Under the pieces are notes generated by a model that did no database searches, was not told where the DNA came from, and saw only the letters and a program-made list of their open reading frames with translations. Shown piece after piece: positions 6,372-14,353 of a DNA stretch of 14,521 nucleotides. Every line of letters starts with the position of its first letter. Within the stretch, counting starts at the first letter, position 1. Origin of the DNA: QHCE01 sp041743105 (GTDB lineage: Bacteria > Actinomycetota > Actinomycetes > Mycobacteriales > QHCE01); assembly GCA_041743105.1 (NCBI GenBank), contig JBGTNI010000059.1:1-14521 (forward strand), in the 5' to 3' direction. A program made the translations under genes and the position numbers.

Positions 6372-6785
6372 ATGTATAGCTACGAAATTGAGATAGAGAC
6401 AGGCAGTGACGAGGTTGTACGAGACCTCACCGAGGAATGTCGTCGATTTCTCGTCGACGCTGGTGCTAGCGACGGTCTGCTGCATATCTGGGTTCCGCAC
6501 GCAACCGCGGGGTTAGCGATCATCGAGACCGGCGCGGGCAGCGACGACGATCTTCTGGCTGCACTACAGCGTCTGCTCCCCGCCGACAACCGATGGCGAC
6601 ACCAACACGGCTCCGTAGGGCACGGCCGCGATCATGTACTGCCAGCTCTACTCCCGCCGTATGCCACCATCCCCGTCATTGCCGGACAATTGACGCTGGG
6701 CACCTGGCAGTCTGTCTGCCTAGTTGACATCAATGTCGACAATCCGATTCGACAGGTACGCCTAAGCTACCTCAACAGCGCCTGA
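6372..6785 (+). CDS. YjbQ / UPF0047 family protein (secondary thiamine-phosphate synthase-like)
   Basis: This 137-residue protein shows the family's signature elements: VPHATAGLAIIE (41-52; usually HTTA), paired aspartates at 58-60, a histidine-rich segment HQHGSVGHGRDHVLPALL (77-94), IPVIAGQLTLGTWQ (100-113) and the closing LVDIN strand, where the family usually has Glu rather than Asp. The conserved histidines and acidic residues form a metal-like site in a trimeric beta-barrel. Some members rescue thiamine-phosphate synthase mutants at high dose, but the true physiological reaction is unsettled. The length is typical (about 130-140 aa). The start is the ATG at 6372; the ATG at 6368 runs straight into a stop. 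It is probably cytoplasmic and monocistronic, divergent from the response regulator gene. Confidence 0.93.
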   Translation: MYSYEIEIETGSDEVVRDLTEECRRFLVDAGASDGLLHIWVPHATAGLAIIETGAGSDDDLLAALQRLLPADNRWRHQHGSVGHGRDHVLPALLPPYATIPVIAGQLTLGTWQSVCLVDINVDNPIRQVRLSYLNSA

Positions 6786-6938
6786 CCTCACCAGGCCATT
6801 TAGCGTCACACAGCCGAGCAAAGCTTCGTAAGCCTCCCCCAAGAAGGCCCCAGCTGACCAATAAATAAGGTAATTAGGACTTGAACTCGCGCTAGCAACG
6901 TCTGGCGCGGAGGAGCATTCATCGTAAGGGGACGCGAT

Positions 6939-9536
6939 ATGGCCGCACCGGAGCCGCGAGCCGTGGTTTACAGCGCCCAACAGCTGGCGTCACTGAGGGA
7001 AGGGTGGCGCTCCGCGCCACTGAGCGAAGCCGGCACGGTGGGCCGCGCGCTCGATCGGTTCAGCGACGGCCGGCTGCTGCTCAACACCGAGGACTCTTTA
7101 TCGATGGCCGTCGCGAGTGGGTCACCAAGGGCGGAAAGCCGAATCCATGTCGTCCTGAACACGTCCGCCAATGTCAGCTCCATCGCTTCTTTGCCGTCCA
7201 ACGCCGTAGCACTGAACGGCGCTCACGATGTCATCGACCGCTTCCGGGTACCGGGACCCGATGTTAACGTCGCTTACCTCCTGTCTCACCTCGACGCGTT
7301 ACGTGCCGACGCCCTTCGGGGGCTTATCCAACAGCTCGATCCTCCCGAGGGCCGCCAGGTTCACGTATATGGAACCGAACTCGCGCTCCTGCGCCTTCGA
7401 GGTCAGGGGCTGGACGATCCCGCGGTGCTCCTGCACGCTTACTCGCCCGGCGCACAGCCACCAGACACCGACACAGTGTCGCCTGAGGCCGCGGCCTGGC
7501 TCGGACGCTTGCCATTACCGCCCCACGTCGCGGGCCCCACCTGGGCCGCTCTTCCAGCCGCCGTCAAGGCTGAAATCTTGGCCTCCGGCGGCGCCGAGTG
7601 GATGATGAAAGCGATTGGCGTGGATTGGCCTACCCGTGCCATCGCCGCCCGAGAAACGGCGGTTAAGCGGTTCGACCAGGGGTCTGGACACGTCGGATAC
7701 CGAGACGGCAATGCGCTGGACTGGCTGGTGGAACCAGACCATAGCGTTCTGATCACCGCCGAGGTGTCCCCGCAACGCTGTGTGGTCGCCAACAGAGATC
7801 CAGCAGCCAGCGAACGCATCCTGCTCAGCGCTATGGCGTTTGAGCGGGCAGAGATCGAACCTGATTCCACCGCGATCCTGCTGGAGACGACGAACCGACT
7901 GATCGCGGAAACGCCCGTGGATTTGGCTACGGCGCACGTGGCGGTCAGCGCTGGGGACAGAATGTACTTCCCAGTCACCGACCTTCTGACCATGCTGGAC
8001 GATCCCGCCATCGCCGGAAAACCCGTTGAGATACGGCTAGCGCCCGGCCTCTACAGGCCAGACGAAGTGCGGCTGCTGAGCGCCGAGGCACAACGGCGCG
8101 GCGCAACGCTAAACGTTCTACCTGCCCTGACAGATCGCACTCAGCGCTTGTACCGGCCGACTGGACTGGCGCCGACGCCGCCGGTTGACGTGGCCAGTCT
8201 CCTCGACCAGGGTCAGCTGGCGTTGACTGCCGAAATATGGGACACCTATGCGGCGCGGCTCGCCGCGAGACCGCAACAACGTGATCTGTGGGGCGACAAT
8301 CGAGCAGGCGGGCTCATCGGGCTGGCTATCGGGAACCACTACCCATTATCGGTTCGTGCAATGGCAGCCGACCCAACGGCCAGCCCTACTCTCCTGCGCG
8401 ACATCAATCGAACTTTGACCACGGGCACCGCGACGGAGTGCCAGGCACTGGCCCGCCGACTGGGAATCCCGGGCGGAAGCGACAGTGAATACGGCGCGAG
8501 ATATCGGACGGGCCATGACGAGGGCGCCGCGGCGCGGGCCGAAGTCATGAACCGAGGACTCACCGGAATGGACGCCACCGTGCTGATCGTGGATCGCAAT
8601 CAACCCGGCGCACGATCCCCAGCGGCCACCGCGGGATACCGGGATGGCTTTTTCACGGGAAGCAACCCCATCGGCCCAGCGGCGATCCCGGACACCCCCG
8701 ACAGCTCGCCGTTCGGTATGGCGCGACTTCGGGCCGGATTCTGGAATGGAGTAGCCGAAGAATCGGCCCGACTACCATCCGCTGATCCCCCAGACCCTGC
8801 GGCGCAGGCCCGGATAAGCGCGGCGACCGACGGGCCCACCGTCACCGCGTTCGGGACCGTGTTCCCCGCCGAACTTGCCATGAGCCCCGGAGCTCCGCCG
8901 GCGCTGCGGGCCATGGGCGCTCTGGCCATCGCGGCCGATTGGCTCAACGACCACGCCCGGGTATCCCAGGCCATCGACGCGGAATGGGTGTCGGAAGCTC
9001 AAGTGGCGCAGGCCCGCGCCTACATCCGCCAACAACTCGACGGGCCATCCCGATCTGGCAGTCACATCTTGTCGTTCGACCCGCCAAGCGCGGATCGGCC
9101 GTTGCGGATCACCGGTGTCTCCCGCACCAGCGTCGACTACGACGATGTGGACTCATTACACGTCTTGGTGCTGAACAGCAGGTTCGATCCGGCAGGCACC
9201 GCAGACGCGTGCGAGGAGTTGAGGCAGACCGTGGATACGCCGAGCGCATACGTGTGGTGTGTGTCCAGCGACAACGACTTCGGTGGCGGGCGGCTGCTCG
9301 AGGAGATGGCCACCGTCTCGAACCGCGTGGGAGCAACCGTGGTGCAGGACGATCAACGGATGGTGCTCGCAGGTCGGCGAGCCGGCGCTACGGCAGGCCG
9401 ACCAGCTGCTGAACCGCGACGACAGCAGACCGTTCCGCACGCGGTCAATCGCTGCCGTCGGAACCCCGGAAGCCCCGCTCGACCGCCGCGCCCAACCTAC
9501 GCACACCGTCTACATCCCGGGAGTGGCAGACGATGA
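6939..9536 (+). CDS. Very large hypothetical protein of unknown family (frame breaks near 9373)
   Basis: The open frame gives 865 residues from an ATG with an AGGGGA site about 6-8 nt upstream. Strong third-position GC shows real coding. I recognise no named family and see no signal peptide or clear membrane helix. The protein looks like a series of alpha/beta units. Two resemble each other: 'VEIRLAPG...RLLSAEAQRRGATLNV' (about 365-400) and 'AYVWCVSS...RLLEEMATVSNRVGATVV' (about 770-805). The strand-Cys-Gly-rich turn-helix-'GATVV' order recalls degenerate caspase-like or toxin-associated modules, but only loosely. Near 9371-9376 coding potential moves to the next frame, which then runs to a TAG at 9745-9747; the residues given here after about 811 are Arg-rich and probably not native. 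The intact product would be about 935 aa and would overlap the convergent winged-helix gene by about 30 bp. Confidence 0.75.
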   Translation: MAAPEPRAVVYSAQQLASLREGWRSAPLSEAGTVGRALDRFSDGRLLLNTEDSLSMAVASGSPRAESRIHVVLNTSANVSSIASLPSNAVALNGAHDVIDRFRVPGPDVNVAYLLSHLDALRADALRGLIQQLDPPEGRQVHVYGTELALLRLRGQGLDDPAVLLHAYSPGAQPPDTDTVSPEAAAWLGRLPLPPHVAGPTWAALPAAVKAEILASGGAEWMMKAIGVDWPTRAIAARETAVKRFDQGSGHVGYRDGNALDWLVEPDHSVLITAEVSPQRCVVANRDPAASERILLSAMAFERAEIEPDSTAILLETTNRLIAETPVDLATAHVAVSAGDRMYFPVTDLLTMLDDPAIAGKPVEIRLAPGLYRPDEVRLLSAEAQRRGATLNVLPALTDRTQRLYRPTGLAPTPPVDVASLLDQGQLALTAEIWDTYAARLAARPQQRDLWGDNRAGGLIGLAIGNHYPLSVRAMAADPTASPTLLRDINRTLTTGTATECQALARRLGIPGGSDSEYGARYRTGHDEGAAARAEVMNRGLTGMDATVLIVDRNQPGARSPAATAGYRDGFFTGSNPIGPAAIPDTPDSSPFGMARLRAGFWNGVAEESARLPSADPPDPAAQARISAATDGPTVTAFGTVFPAELAMSPGAPPALRAMGALAIAADWLNDHARVSQAIDAEWVSEAQVAQARAYIRQQLDGPSRSGSHILSFDPPSADRPLRITGVSRTSVDYDDVDSLHVLVLNSRFDPAGTADACEELRQTVDTPSAYVWCVSSDNDFGGGRLLEEMATVSNRVGATVVQDDQRMVLAGRRAGATAGRPAAEPRRQQTVPHAVNRCRRNPGSPARPPRPTYAHRLHPGSGRR

Positions 9537-9747
9537 CCACCCCCTGGGCGACCAAACCTCGATCGCCCGTGTCGTGGGGCGGCGGATACTCGATGAGATG
9601 ACACCGCAGGTGGGGCCGACGACTCGCGCCGCTCCTCCACCCGCCCCGCCCAGCCGCGCTCGAAATCGCCCCGGCGGCCCGACCACGTCATCAAGCCCGA
9701 CCCGGGCCACCGAATCGTCAGTTCGCGATAACCGCTCCCAGCGGTAG
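9373..9747 (+). pseudogene. Frameshifted C-terminal continuation of the large hypothetical protein
   Basis: After the break the +1-shifted frame reads GEPALRQADQLLNRDD..., then HTVYIPGVADDD, then a Pro/Ala/Ser/Thr-rich tail to the TAG at 9745. Its codons are GC at most third positions, while the unshifted frame loses that bias and becomes Arg/Pro-rich. Removing one base around 9371-9376 would join it smoothly to VVQDDQRMVLA. The ending is low-complexity and may be a disordered tail. Listed separately because a single frame cannot represent the gene. Confidence 0.6.
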
Positions 9748-10787
9748 CCCGACAAAGTCGCAGTACCGCTGGGCCGCCACGGTGAGCGATGGTGACGGAA
9801 CAAGTTCGCCGAAGAATTCCACCTCAATATTCACAGCCGACTTGGTCACCGTCCGCCGCCAGGTGCCGACGACCCGGCCACTCCGCACCACCATCGGGCG
9901 GAAGACGCCATTGCCGCCCGGCACGATCCGGTCCGCGTGCTCCGGATCGAGAATCGCCCAGCGGTCCTGGTACCCAAGAGGTACTCGTCGAACCCCGGAA
10001 GCAGATGAACCGAGTCCGGTTCCAACTCCACTACCGCAGACTCCGGCGCGTACCAGTACTCGACGCCGCCGTGATCCTCGGCTGTAAGCCGAGCCGAGTT
10101 CGCCTCAATCCCCCGTCGGGTGTCGGCGAGCGTAAGCCCTGTCCATCTGGCGAAGTCCCGCGCGGTGGCGGGACCATGGCTGGCGAAGTACCGCCAGACC
10201 AGCTCAGCCAACGCGTCCTCTCTGGACAGTTCGCGAGCGTCGGGAACCCACTCGTCGAGCAGGACGAATGTCTGCTGCTTCCCCTCCCCGGGGCCGATGC
10301 AAAGCAGCTCCTCCTGCGCCAGATGCCGCAGCAGGTGGTAGCCGCGCTGCCCCACCGGGTCGACACCGGCCCGCTCCAACACGGCCATCATCTCCGCCCT
10401 GGTGAGCCGGTTGCCGCCACACAACGCCGAGGTGAAGGCGCGCCTGGCGGCTGCCATGTTCTGCTCGTCGATCTCCAGCTGTCGGAGCCGCAGTCCCGCC
10501 CCGGCGAGAACACGGGGCGCCGCCAGCCGCAGCACCCAGCGCGCGTCCTCGGCCGGAACAAAGTGGATCGTGCCGCGCATGGGCCAGGTAATGACGACTG
10601 CCCGCTCCGCGACGGCACGTTCGACGTCCAAAAGCCTCGGTTCGCTAGTCCGTAACCCCACAGCCCACATTGCCTGGCCATAGTCCTGAGCCTGCACAGC
10701 TCCCAACCACCGCACCACATCGGCGGGGCGGTCGAATCTCTCACCGACGATGCGGTGGTGCCACAACCGCTGCCGCACGATGTCCAC
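9718..10787 (-). pseudogene. Winged-helix (HTH_42, AlkZ-like) DNA-binding protein, frameshifted
   Basis: The protein belongs to PF06224, the superfamily that includes the DNA interstrand-crosslink glycosylases AlkZ and YcaQ/AlkX. The N-terminus reads RFDRPADVVRWLGAVQAQDY; Q32-A-Q34 matches the catalytic Q-phi-Q of AlkZ. TWPMRGTIHFVPAED, the LTRAEMMAVLERAGV winged helix and LLPGFDEYLLG follow. Directly after the last motif the frame is lost: adding one G to the GGG at 9975-9973 restores YQDRWAILD...PGGNGVFRPMVV and a natural C-terminus ending at 9718, about 356 aa in all. Without it a Ser/Arg/Gly-rich nonsense tail runs to 9846. The start is a GTG at 10787, only 9 bp after the DinB stop, so the two are co-transcribed. 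Cytoplasmic DNA repair is likely, but many actinobacterial paralogs are uncharacterised. Confidence 0.88.
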
Positions 10788-10796
10788 GCCCGTAGC

Positions 10797-11306
10797 TTAG
10801 GCCGAACATTGTAGATATCCGCGAACGTAAGCGGCCTGACCGGCGTGCTGTAGATCGTCGGAGATCACGCTCACCAGCCGGACGCCCAGGGTCACCAGCG
10901 GATCCCACGAGGTGTCCACCACCCGGTCGAGAGCGGCCTCGACCAACCCCGACACATACCGCACAGTGCGCTCGTGTACCGCGTTGTGGTAGCCGGTGAG
11001 TAGCCCGGCGTCCGCCCGCACGGCGGCCACCTCGTCACTGCTGTGCCCGTATCCGGTGTCCGATTTGTCGAACGGCAAGCCGAACCGGGCGCTCCAGCCT
11101 TCGGCCGACCACACCTGCGCACCGCCCGCCACGTCGGCGATGTGATCGTCCTGAATCCGGGTCAAATGCCAGATCAGCCAAGCTATGGAATTAGCCTCGC
11201 CGTCCACCCGCCAGGCCAGCTGCTCCGGGCTCAGCCCCTCCACCGTCTGATTCACCACATCTCGGATGCGATCGAAAGCATCCATCAACACGGTTGCCAC
11301 TCTCAT
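10797..11306 (-). CDS. DinB/DUF664-family protein
   Basis: This 169-residue four-helix-bundle protein belongs to the DinB-like metalloprotein group that includes mycothiol- and bacillithiol-dependent S-transferases. The visible signature is SIAWLIWHLTRIQDDHIADV (40-59), where H47 is the first metal ligand, and ISDDLQHAGQAAYVRGYL (148-165), where H154 sits in the conserved 'HxGQ..Y.RG' motif and D150 takes the i-4 position. The mycothiol link fits an actinobacterial host, but the substrate is unknown. The ATG at 11306 has GGAGG 5 nt upstream. The downstream AlkZ-like gene begins 9 bp after the stop, and a small membrane-protein gene ends 29 bp upstream on the same strand, suggesting a three-gene unit. 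The roles hint at handling of electrophiles or alkylation damage, which is inference. Confidence 0.9.
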   Translation of the reverse strand: MRVATVLMDAFDRIRDVVNQTVEGLSPEQLAWRVDGEANSIAWLIWHLTRIQDDHIADVAGGAQVWSAEGWSARFGLPFDKSDTGYGHSSDEVAAVRADAGLLTGYHNAVHERTVRYVSGLVEAALDRVVDTSWDPLVTLGVRLVSVISDDLQHAGQAAYVRGYLQCSA

Positions 11307-11335
11307 GCGATCCTCCGTTCAATCTACATTTCCGA

Positions 11336-11503
11336 TTACGGCCCTACTCTCTCTGCCCGAAAAGCACGAACTACCTCCGCAACCCATTTCAGTTCGCGGA
11401 GGCTGCCTGTTCGATGCAAGAGCATTAAGGAAAGGACCAGGAGTGGCATTACGACAATCGAGGAAAGCGCAACGACTCCGACGAAGAGAACCTTGAAATT
11501 CAT
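11336..11503 (-). CDS. Small single-pass membrane protein (55 aa)
   Basis: The frame encodes 55 residues: MNFK, a hydrophobic helix (about 5-29, VLFVGVVALSSIVVMPLLVL...), then a basic amphipathic tail (HRTGSLRELKWVAEVVRAFRAERVGP). The positive-inside rule puts the C-terminus in the cytoplasm. The ATG at 11503 is chosen because GGAG lies 5 nt upstream; the frame is open further upstream to 11548 without support. No family is recognised. It lies 29 bp upstream of the DinB gene on the same strand, so co-transcription is likely. Confidence 0.6.
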   Translation of the reverse strand: MNFKVLFVGVVALSSIVVMPLLVLSLMLLHRTGSLRELKWVAEVVRAFRAERVGP

Positions 11504-11957
11504 GATGACTCCGCCGGTGGCAATTACTCCCCATCGCAAAGTTGCCACTGTTGGCGGTTACTTAGTCTTTGGATTCCGACCTGCGACTGAGCCGCTCCTA
11601 GATAAGAGATCCGGAGCCGCAAGGATACTGCGCACCCGGTCGCTAGAATGAGCGAACGACCGTAAATCTACTGCCAATAGCCAGCACCCCCGCCCGACTC
11701 CGAGCCGCCAACGCCAACGCCGCTGGCCGCAACAGAGGACAAGCCGTCGCCGACGCAGGGTAAATCTCTGTAGACCATCCCCACGGAGAGCAAGCCTACG
11801 TCCCATCGACGTCCCGGAACATCCGAAAAAGTCGACACGGTCCCAAGGGCTAGGGCCACCAATTTTCAACGGCAAGGTTGACGGGACTAGACACACGCTG
11901 GAGAGTGAGGTAACTCGGCCTGAACTACCTCAGGACGCTTTACGGAAAGGATGCAAC
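11504..11957. other. Intergenic region between divergent small genes
   Basis: About 450 bp holding the start regions of the minus-strand small membrane protein and the plus-strand YegP-type gene. Frames on either strand here are Arg/Cys/Trp-rich and lack start signals, so no gene is called. The only structured element I see is the 7-bp inverted repeat at 11906-11932. Confidence 0.5.
11906..11932. promoter_or_regulatory. Inverted repeat upstream of the YegP-type gene
   Basis: TGAGGTA (11906-11912) and TACCTCA (11926-11932) are perfect complements, 20 bp centre to centre (about two helical turns), and end 25 bp before the ATG at 11958. The geometry suits a dimeric regulator binding one DNA face. 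It could also form a small leader hairpin. Confidence 0.35.
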
Positions 11958-12137
11958 ATGGCGGGGAAGTTCGAGATATTCGGTAGCGACGGTAAATTTT
12001 GGTTTGGCCTGAAGGCTGGAAACGGAGAGATTATTGCTTCAAGCGAAGCCTATAGCTCAAAAGCAGCCGCCGAAAACGGCATCGAATCTGTGAAGAAAAA
12101 TGCCTCGGACTCTCCGATCCACGACTTAACTTCCTAG
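11958..12137 (+). CDS. YegP-family (DUF1508) protein, single repeat
   Basis: This encodes 59 residues containing one complete DUF1508 unit: MAGKFEIFGSDGKFWFGLKA, NGEIIASSEAYSSKAAAENG and IESVKKNASDSPIHDLT. The family's hallmarks (KFEIF, FxLKAxNGExIAxSExYxSKAAAxNGIxSVKxNA) are all present. E. coli YegP has two such repeats, and single-repeat forms of about 60 aa are common in actinobacteria. The fold is a small beta-beta-beta-alpha unit forming dimers; the function is unknown. GGAAAGG lies 7 nt before the ATG, an excellent ribosome binding site. The variant W15 and the polar FGSDG turn are minor departures from the usual text. An inverted repeat lies just upstream. Confidence 0.93.
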   Translation: MAGKFEIFGSDGKFWFGLKAGNGEIIASSEAYSSKAAAENGIESVKKNASDSPIHDLTS

Positions 12138-12224
12138 AGCCGCAGCAACCAACCAGCGCTGCCTCGGGTGACTTCGATGTAACCCTGCGGCTCACCGCTA
12201 ACCTCAGCATGTACACAGGCTTGC

Positions 12225-12260
12225 TTTGGCATGTTCGGACGAGACCTTGAACATGCCAAA
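12225..12260. repeat. Perfect 12-bp inverted repeat with 12-nt spacer
   Basis: TTTGGCATGTTC (12225-12236) and GAACATGCCAAA (12249-12260) are exact complements separated by 12 nt. It lies about 90 bp after the YegP stop. No T run follows on either strand, so it is not a standard terminator, and an operator or RNA hairpin is more likely. The first ATG of the next frame (12231) lies inside the left arm. Confidence 0.6.
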
Positions 12261-12695
12261 CACGATGGAGCGCCGCAGCCGCTCACGTTCACTCGGAGAT
12301 TCAGTGCTGTGGTAATGGTGGGCTTCACTGGTGTCGCTCTAGCAGTGGGCGCAGGCACCCGTGGCCGCTGGGAGTGTGCCTGTCTCCCAGGTCAGCGCCT
12401 CGGCTCCTGGCAAGGATGCATGCAAGGGCAGCCGAAGGAGCATATCGTCAAGACTCAAACCATTCAGGACACGCTTTTGCGCGGGCGAGAAGTACAGAAA
12501 AGCGGGACATCGCACACCTTTGCACTGGACGACTTACCACCCTGCCCAGGACACTTCCGGGTAGTCATAGATTACAAGTTTTATGACTCGCCAGGGTTTC
12601 AGGGAGTTATTAACGCGTACCACAGCGATGATCCGTCCACGCTTTCAGCAGGACAATCACATCAAAGCAATTTAGCTGTACAGTCACCCTGTTAA
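12231..12695 (+). CDS. Putative secreted protein, possibly with two compensating frame shifts
   Basis: The frame gives 154 residues. A signal-peptide-like segment (TRRFSAVVMVGFTGVALAVGAG, about 21-42) is followed by a Cys/Trp/Gly-rich stretch (43-66) that looks off-frame. The +1 frame over about 12349-12430 instead reads PVAAGSVPVSQVSASAPGKDACKG, a typical mature N-terminus. From about 12432 the original frame again looks natural: QPKEHIVKTQTIQDTLLRG, FALDDLPPCPGHFRVVIDYKFYD and a final AVQSPC. This suggests one insertion and one deletion bracketing the segment. The start is uncertain: the ATG at 12231 lies in an inverted repeat and has no ribosome binding site. No family is recognised. The next gene starts 25 bp downstream and is probably co-transcribed. 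Confidence 0.5.
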   Translation: MFGRDLEHAKHDGAPQPLTFTRRFSAVVMVGFTGVALAVGAGTRGRWECACLPGQRLGSWQGCMQGQPKEHIVKTQTIQDTLLRGREVQKSGTSHTFALDDLPPCPGHFRVVIDYKFYDSPGFQGVINAYHSDDPSTLSAGQSHQSNLAVQSPC

Positions 12696-12720
12696 CCTGG
12701 TAGGGATTGGAGGTCTTAGT

Positions 12721-13065
12721 GTGACAGAAGGCAGGTATGTAGCTTCGGAAATTCTACAGGCCCTAGTTCAGGCTCTGGGTTCTTATGGGCAGTTCAACAC
12801 TGGAGCGGAGGCCTTCTGGGTTGTGGGGGCTGCGCCAGGAAGCGACCAGTGGCCGATCAGCGTTCAAGTCACGATTACGAAAACAGGTTGGCCAGCGTCT
12901 CGCATATTCGAAGTGCCTTTTACAGTCGACGACTTTGCTGCAAAGGACAACGGTGCTTTTCCAGCGGCAGAAGTTGGGGCAGGGCTAGCAACACACGCCC
13001 TCATCCGCATCGAGGAATGGCTTCATACCGGCCCCGGACCCGGCCTTAAAGAAGTGACCCCGTAA
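12721..13065 (+). CDS. Hypothetical protein, 114 aa
   Basis: This small soluble protein has no signal peptide or membrane helix. Residues 5-20 form a helix (RYVASEILQALVQALG). The middle contains strands EAFWVVGAA and PISVQVTITKTGWPASRIFEVPF, and the C-terminal half has a helix (GAGLATHALIRIEEWLHTG). The compact alpha/beta/alpha order is well formed, but I do not recognise the family. The GTG at 12721 has GGAGG (12709-12713) 7 nt upstream, so the start is well supported. It follows the putative secreted protein by 25 bp; a precursor and cytoplasmic-partner pair is possible but speculative. The IS481-type element begins about 90 bp beyond its stop. Confidence 0.7.
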   Translation: MTEGRYVASEILQALVQALGSYGQFNTGAEAFWVVGAAPGSDQWPISVQVTITKTGWPASRIFEVPFTVDDFAAKDNGAFPAAEVGAGLATHALIRIEEWLHTGPGPGLKEVTP

Positions 13066-13156
13066 AGCGGCTTACCCGCCATCCGCGCCCGGCGCTCTGG
13101 CGAGATCGGCAACCCACTCTCCCAATAGATCCCGGTAAGTCCAGCGCACCAGGGCA

Positions 13157-14353
13157 TGTTACCTGGCGACGTTTCCCCACTGTGTTGTGGTTTCAGGACA
13201 TTGGCGACACATGTCTCAAGTCATAGGAGACTCTGCGGTTGGTTGCTGATGTTCGTGTATGTCGAAGGCTCGCTTGGTCCCTCACCGCCTTGTTCATCGA
13301 TCGTCAGTCTCCGGCTGAGGTTGCTGCCCGCTACGGCGTGCACCGCTCCTGGGTCTACAAACTCAAGACCCGCTATGAGATCGAGGGCGACGCTGCGTTC
13401 GAGCCCAGGTCGCGCCGGCCAAGGGCGACACCAGCCGCGATCGGGTCCTCGACGGCCACGTTGATCACTCGACGTCGCAAGGAACTGTCCAAACGGAGGC
13501 TAGACGCTGGCCCAGAGACGATCAGGTGGCATCTGACCCAGCATCACGATCTGGCGGTATCCCAGTCGACCGTCGCCAGGACCCTGACTCGGGCCGGCCT
13601 CGTGACCCCCGAGCCGAAGAAGAAACCCAAAAACTCCTACATCCGCTTCCGAGCCACCATGCCCAACGAGACCTGGCAAGCAGATTTCACCCATTACCGC
13701 CTCACCGACGGCACCGATGTCGAGATCTTGTCCTGGCTCGACGACTGCACCCGCATGGCACTCCGAGTCACCGCCCACCACAGGGTCACCGGACCGATCG
13801 TGCTGACCCAGTTCCTCCGCGCCTACCAGACCCACGCAAATCCCGGCCTCCACACTGACCGATAACGGCCTGGTGTTCACCACCCGCTTGGCCGGTGGAC
13901 GCGGCGGCCGTAACGCGTTCGAGCACGAACTCCGACGCCTCCGCCTGACCCAGAAGAACTCAACACCAGGCCACCCAACGACCTGCGGGAAGGTCGAACG
14001 CTTCCAACAAACACTGAAGAAATGGCTCCGGACCCAACCCATCCAACCCACTTCAACGGAAAAGCTTCAAACGCTGCTGGATACGTTCGTTGACACCTAC
14101 AACCACCGCTCCCTACCCCACCGGGCACCACCGGCGACCCTGTTCGACTCAATCCCCAAAGCATTACCCGCCACCAGCCAAGATGCCGATACCCACGAAC
14201 GGATCCGTCACGACCGGATCGACAAAACAAGTGCCGTGACCCTGCGCCACAACGGCCGACTCCACCACATCGGCATCGGCCCAACCCACACCCGAACCCA
14301 CGTCATCATGCTCATCCACGACCTCGACATTCGCATCATCAACGCCGCCACCG
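13157..14353 (+). mobile_element. IS481-family insertion sequence, 3' end apparently interrupted
   Basis: The left end is placed near TGTTACCTGGCGAC at 13157. The region up to the transposase carries GACACATGTCTCAAGTC, a text typical of IS481-family left ends. The element holds one transposase gene with two single-base frame breaks. Its expected right end is not visible: similarity stops near 14353, where an IS256-type element seems to begin. Boundaries are approximate. Confidence 0.65.

Noticed and set aside
9789..10655. 288-codon plus-strand frame
   Set aside because: It lies wholly antisense to the well-supported winged-helix gene and has Arg/Pro/Gln-rich shadow composition.
11558..11896. 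112-codon minus-strand frame in the intergenic region
   Set aside because: Arg/Trp/Cys-rich composition, no start signal and no family resemblance.
12134..12232. 32-aa minus-strand peptide (MPKQACVHAEVSGEPQGYIE...)
   Set aside because: It reads plausibly but is very short, overlaps the YegP stop, and its start lies in the inverted repeat without a proper ribosome binding site.
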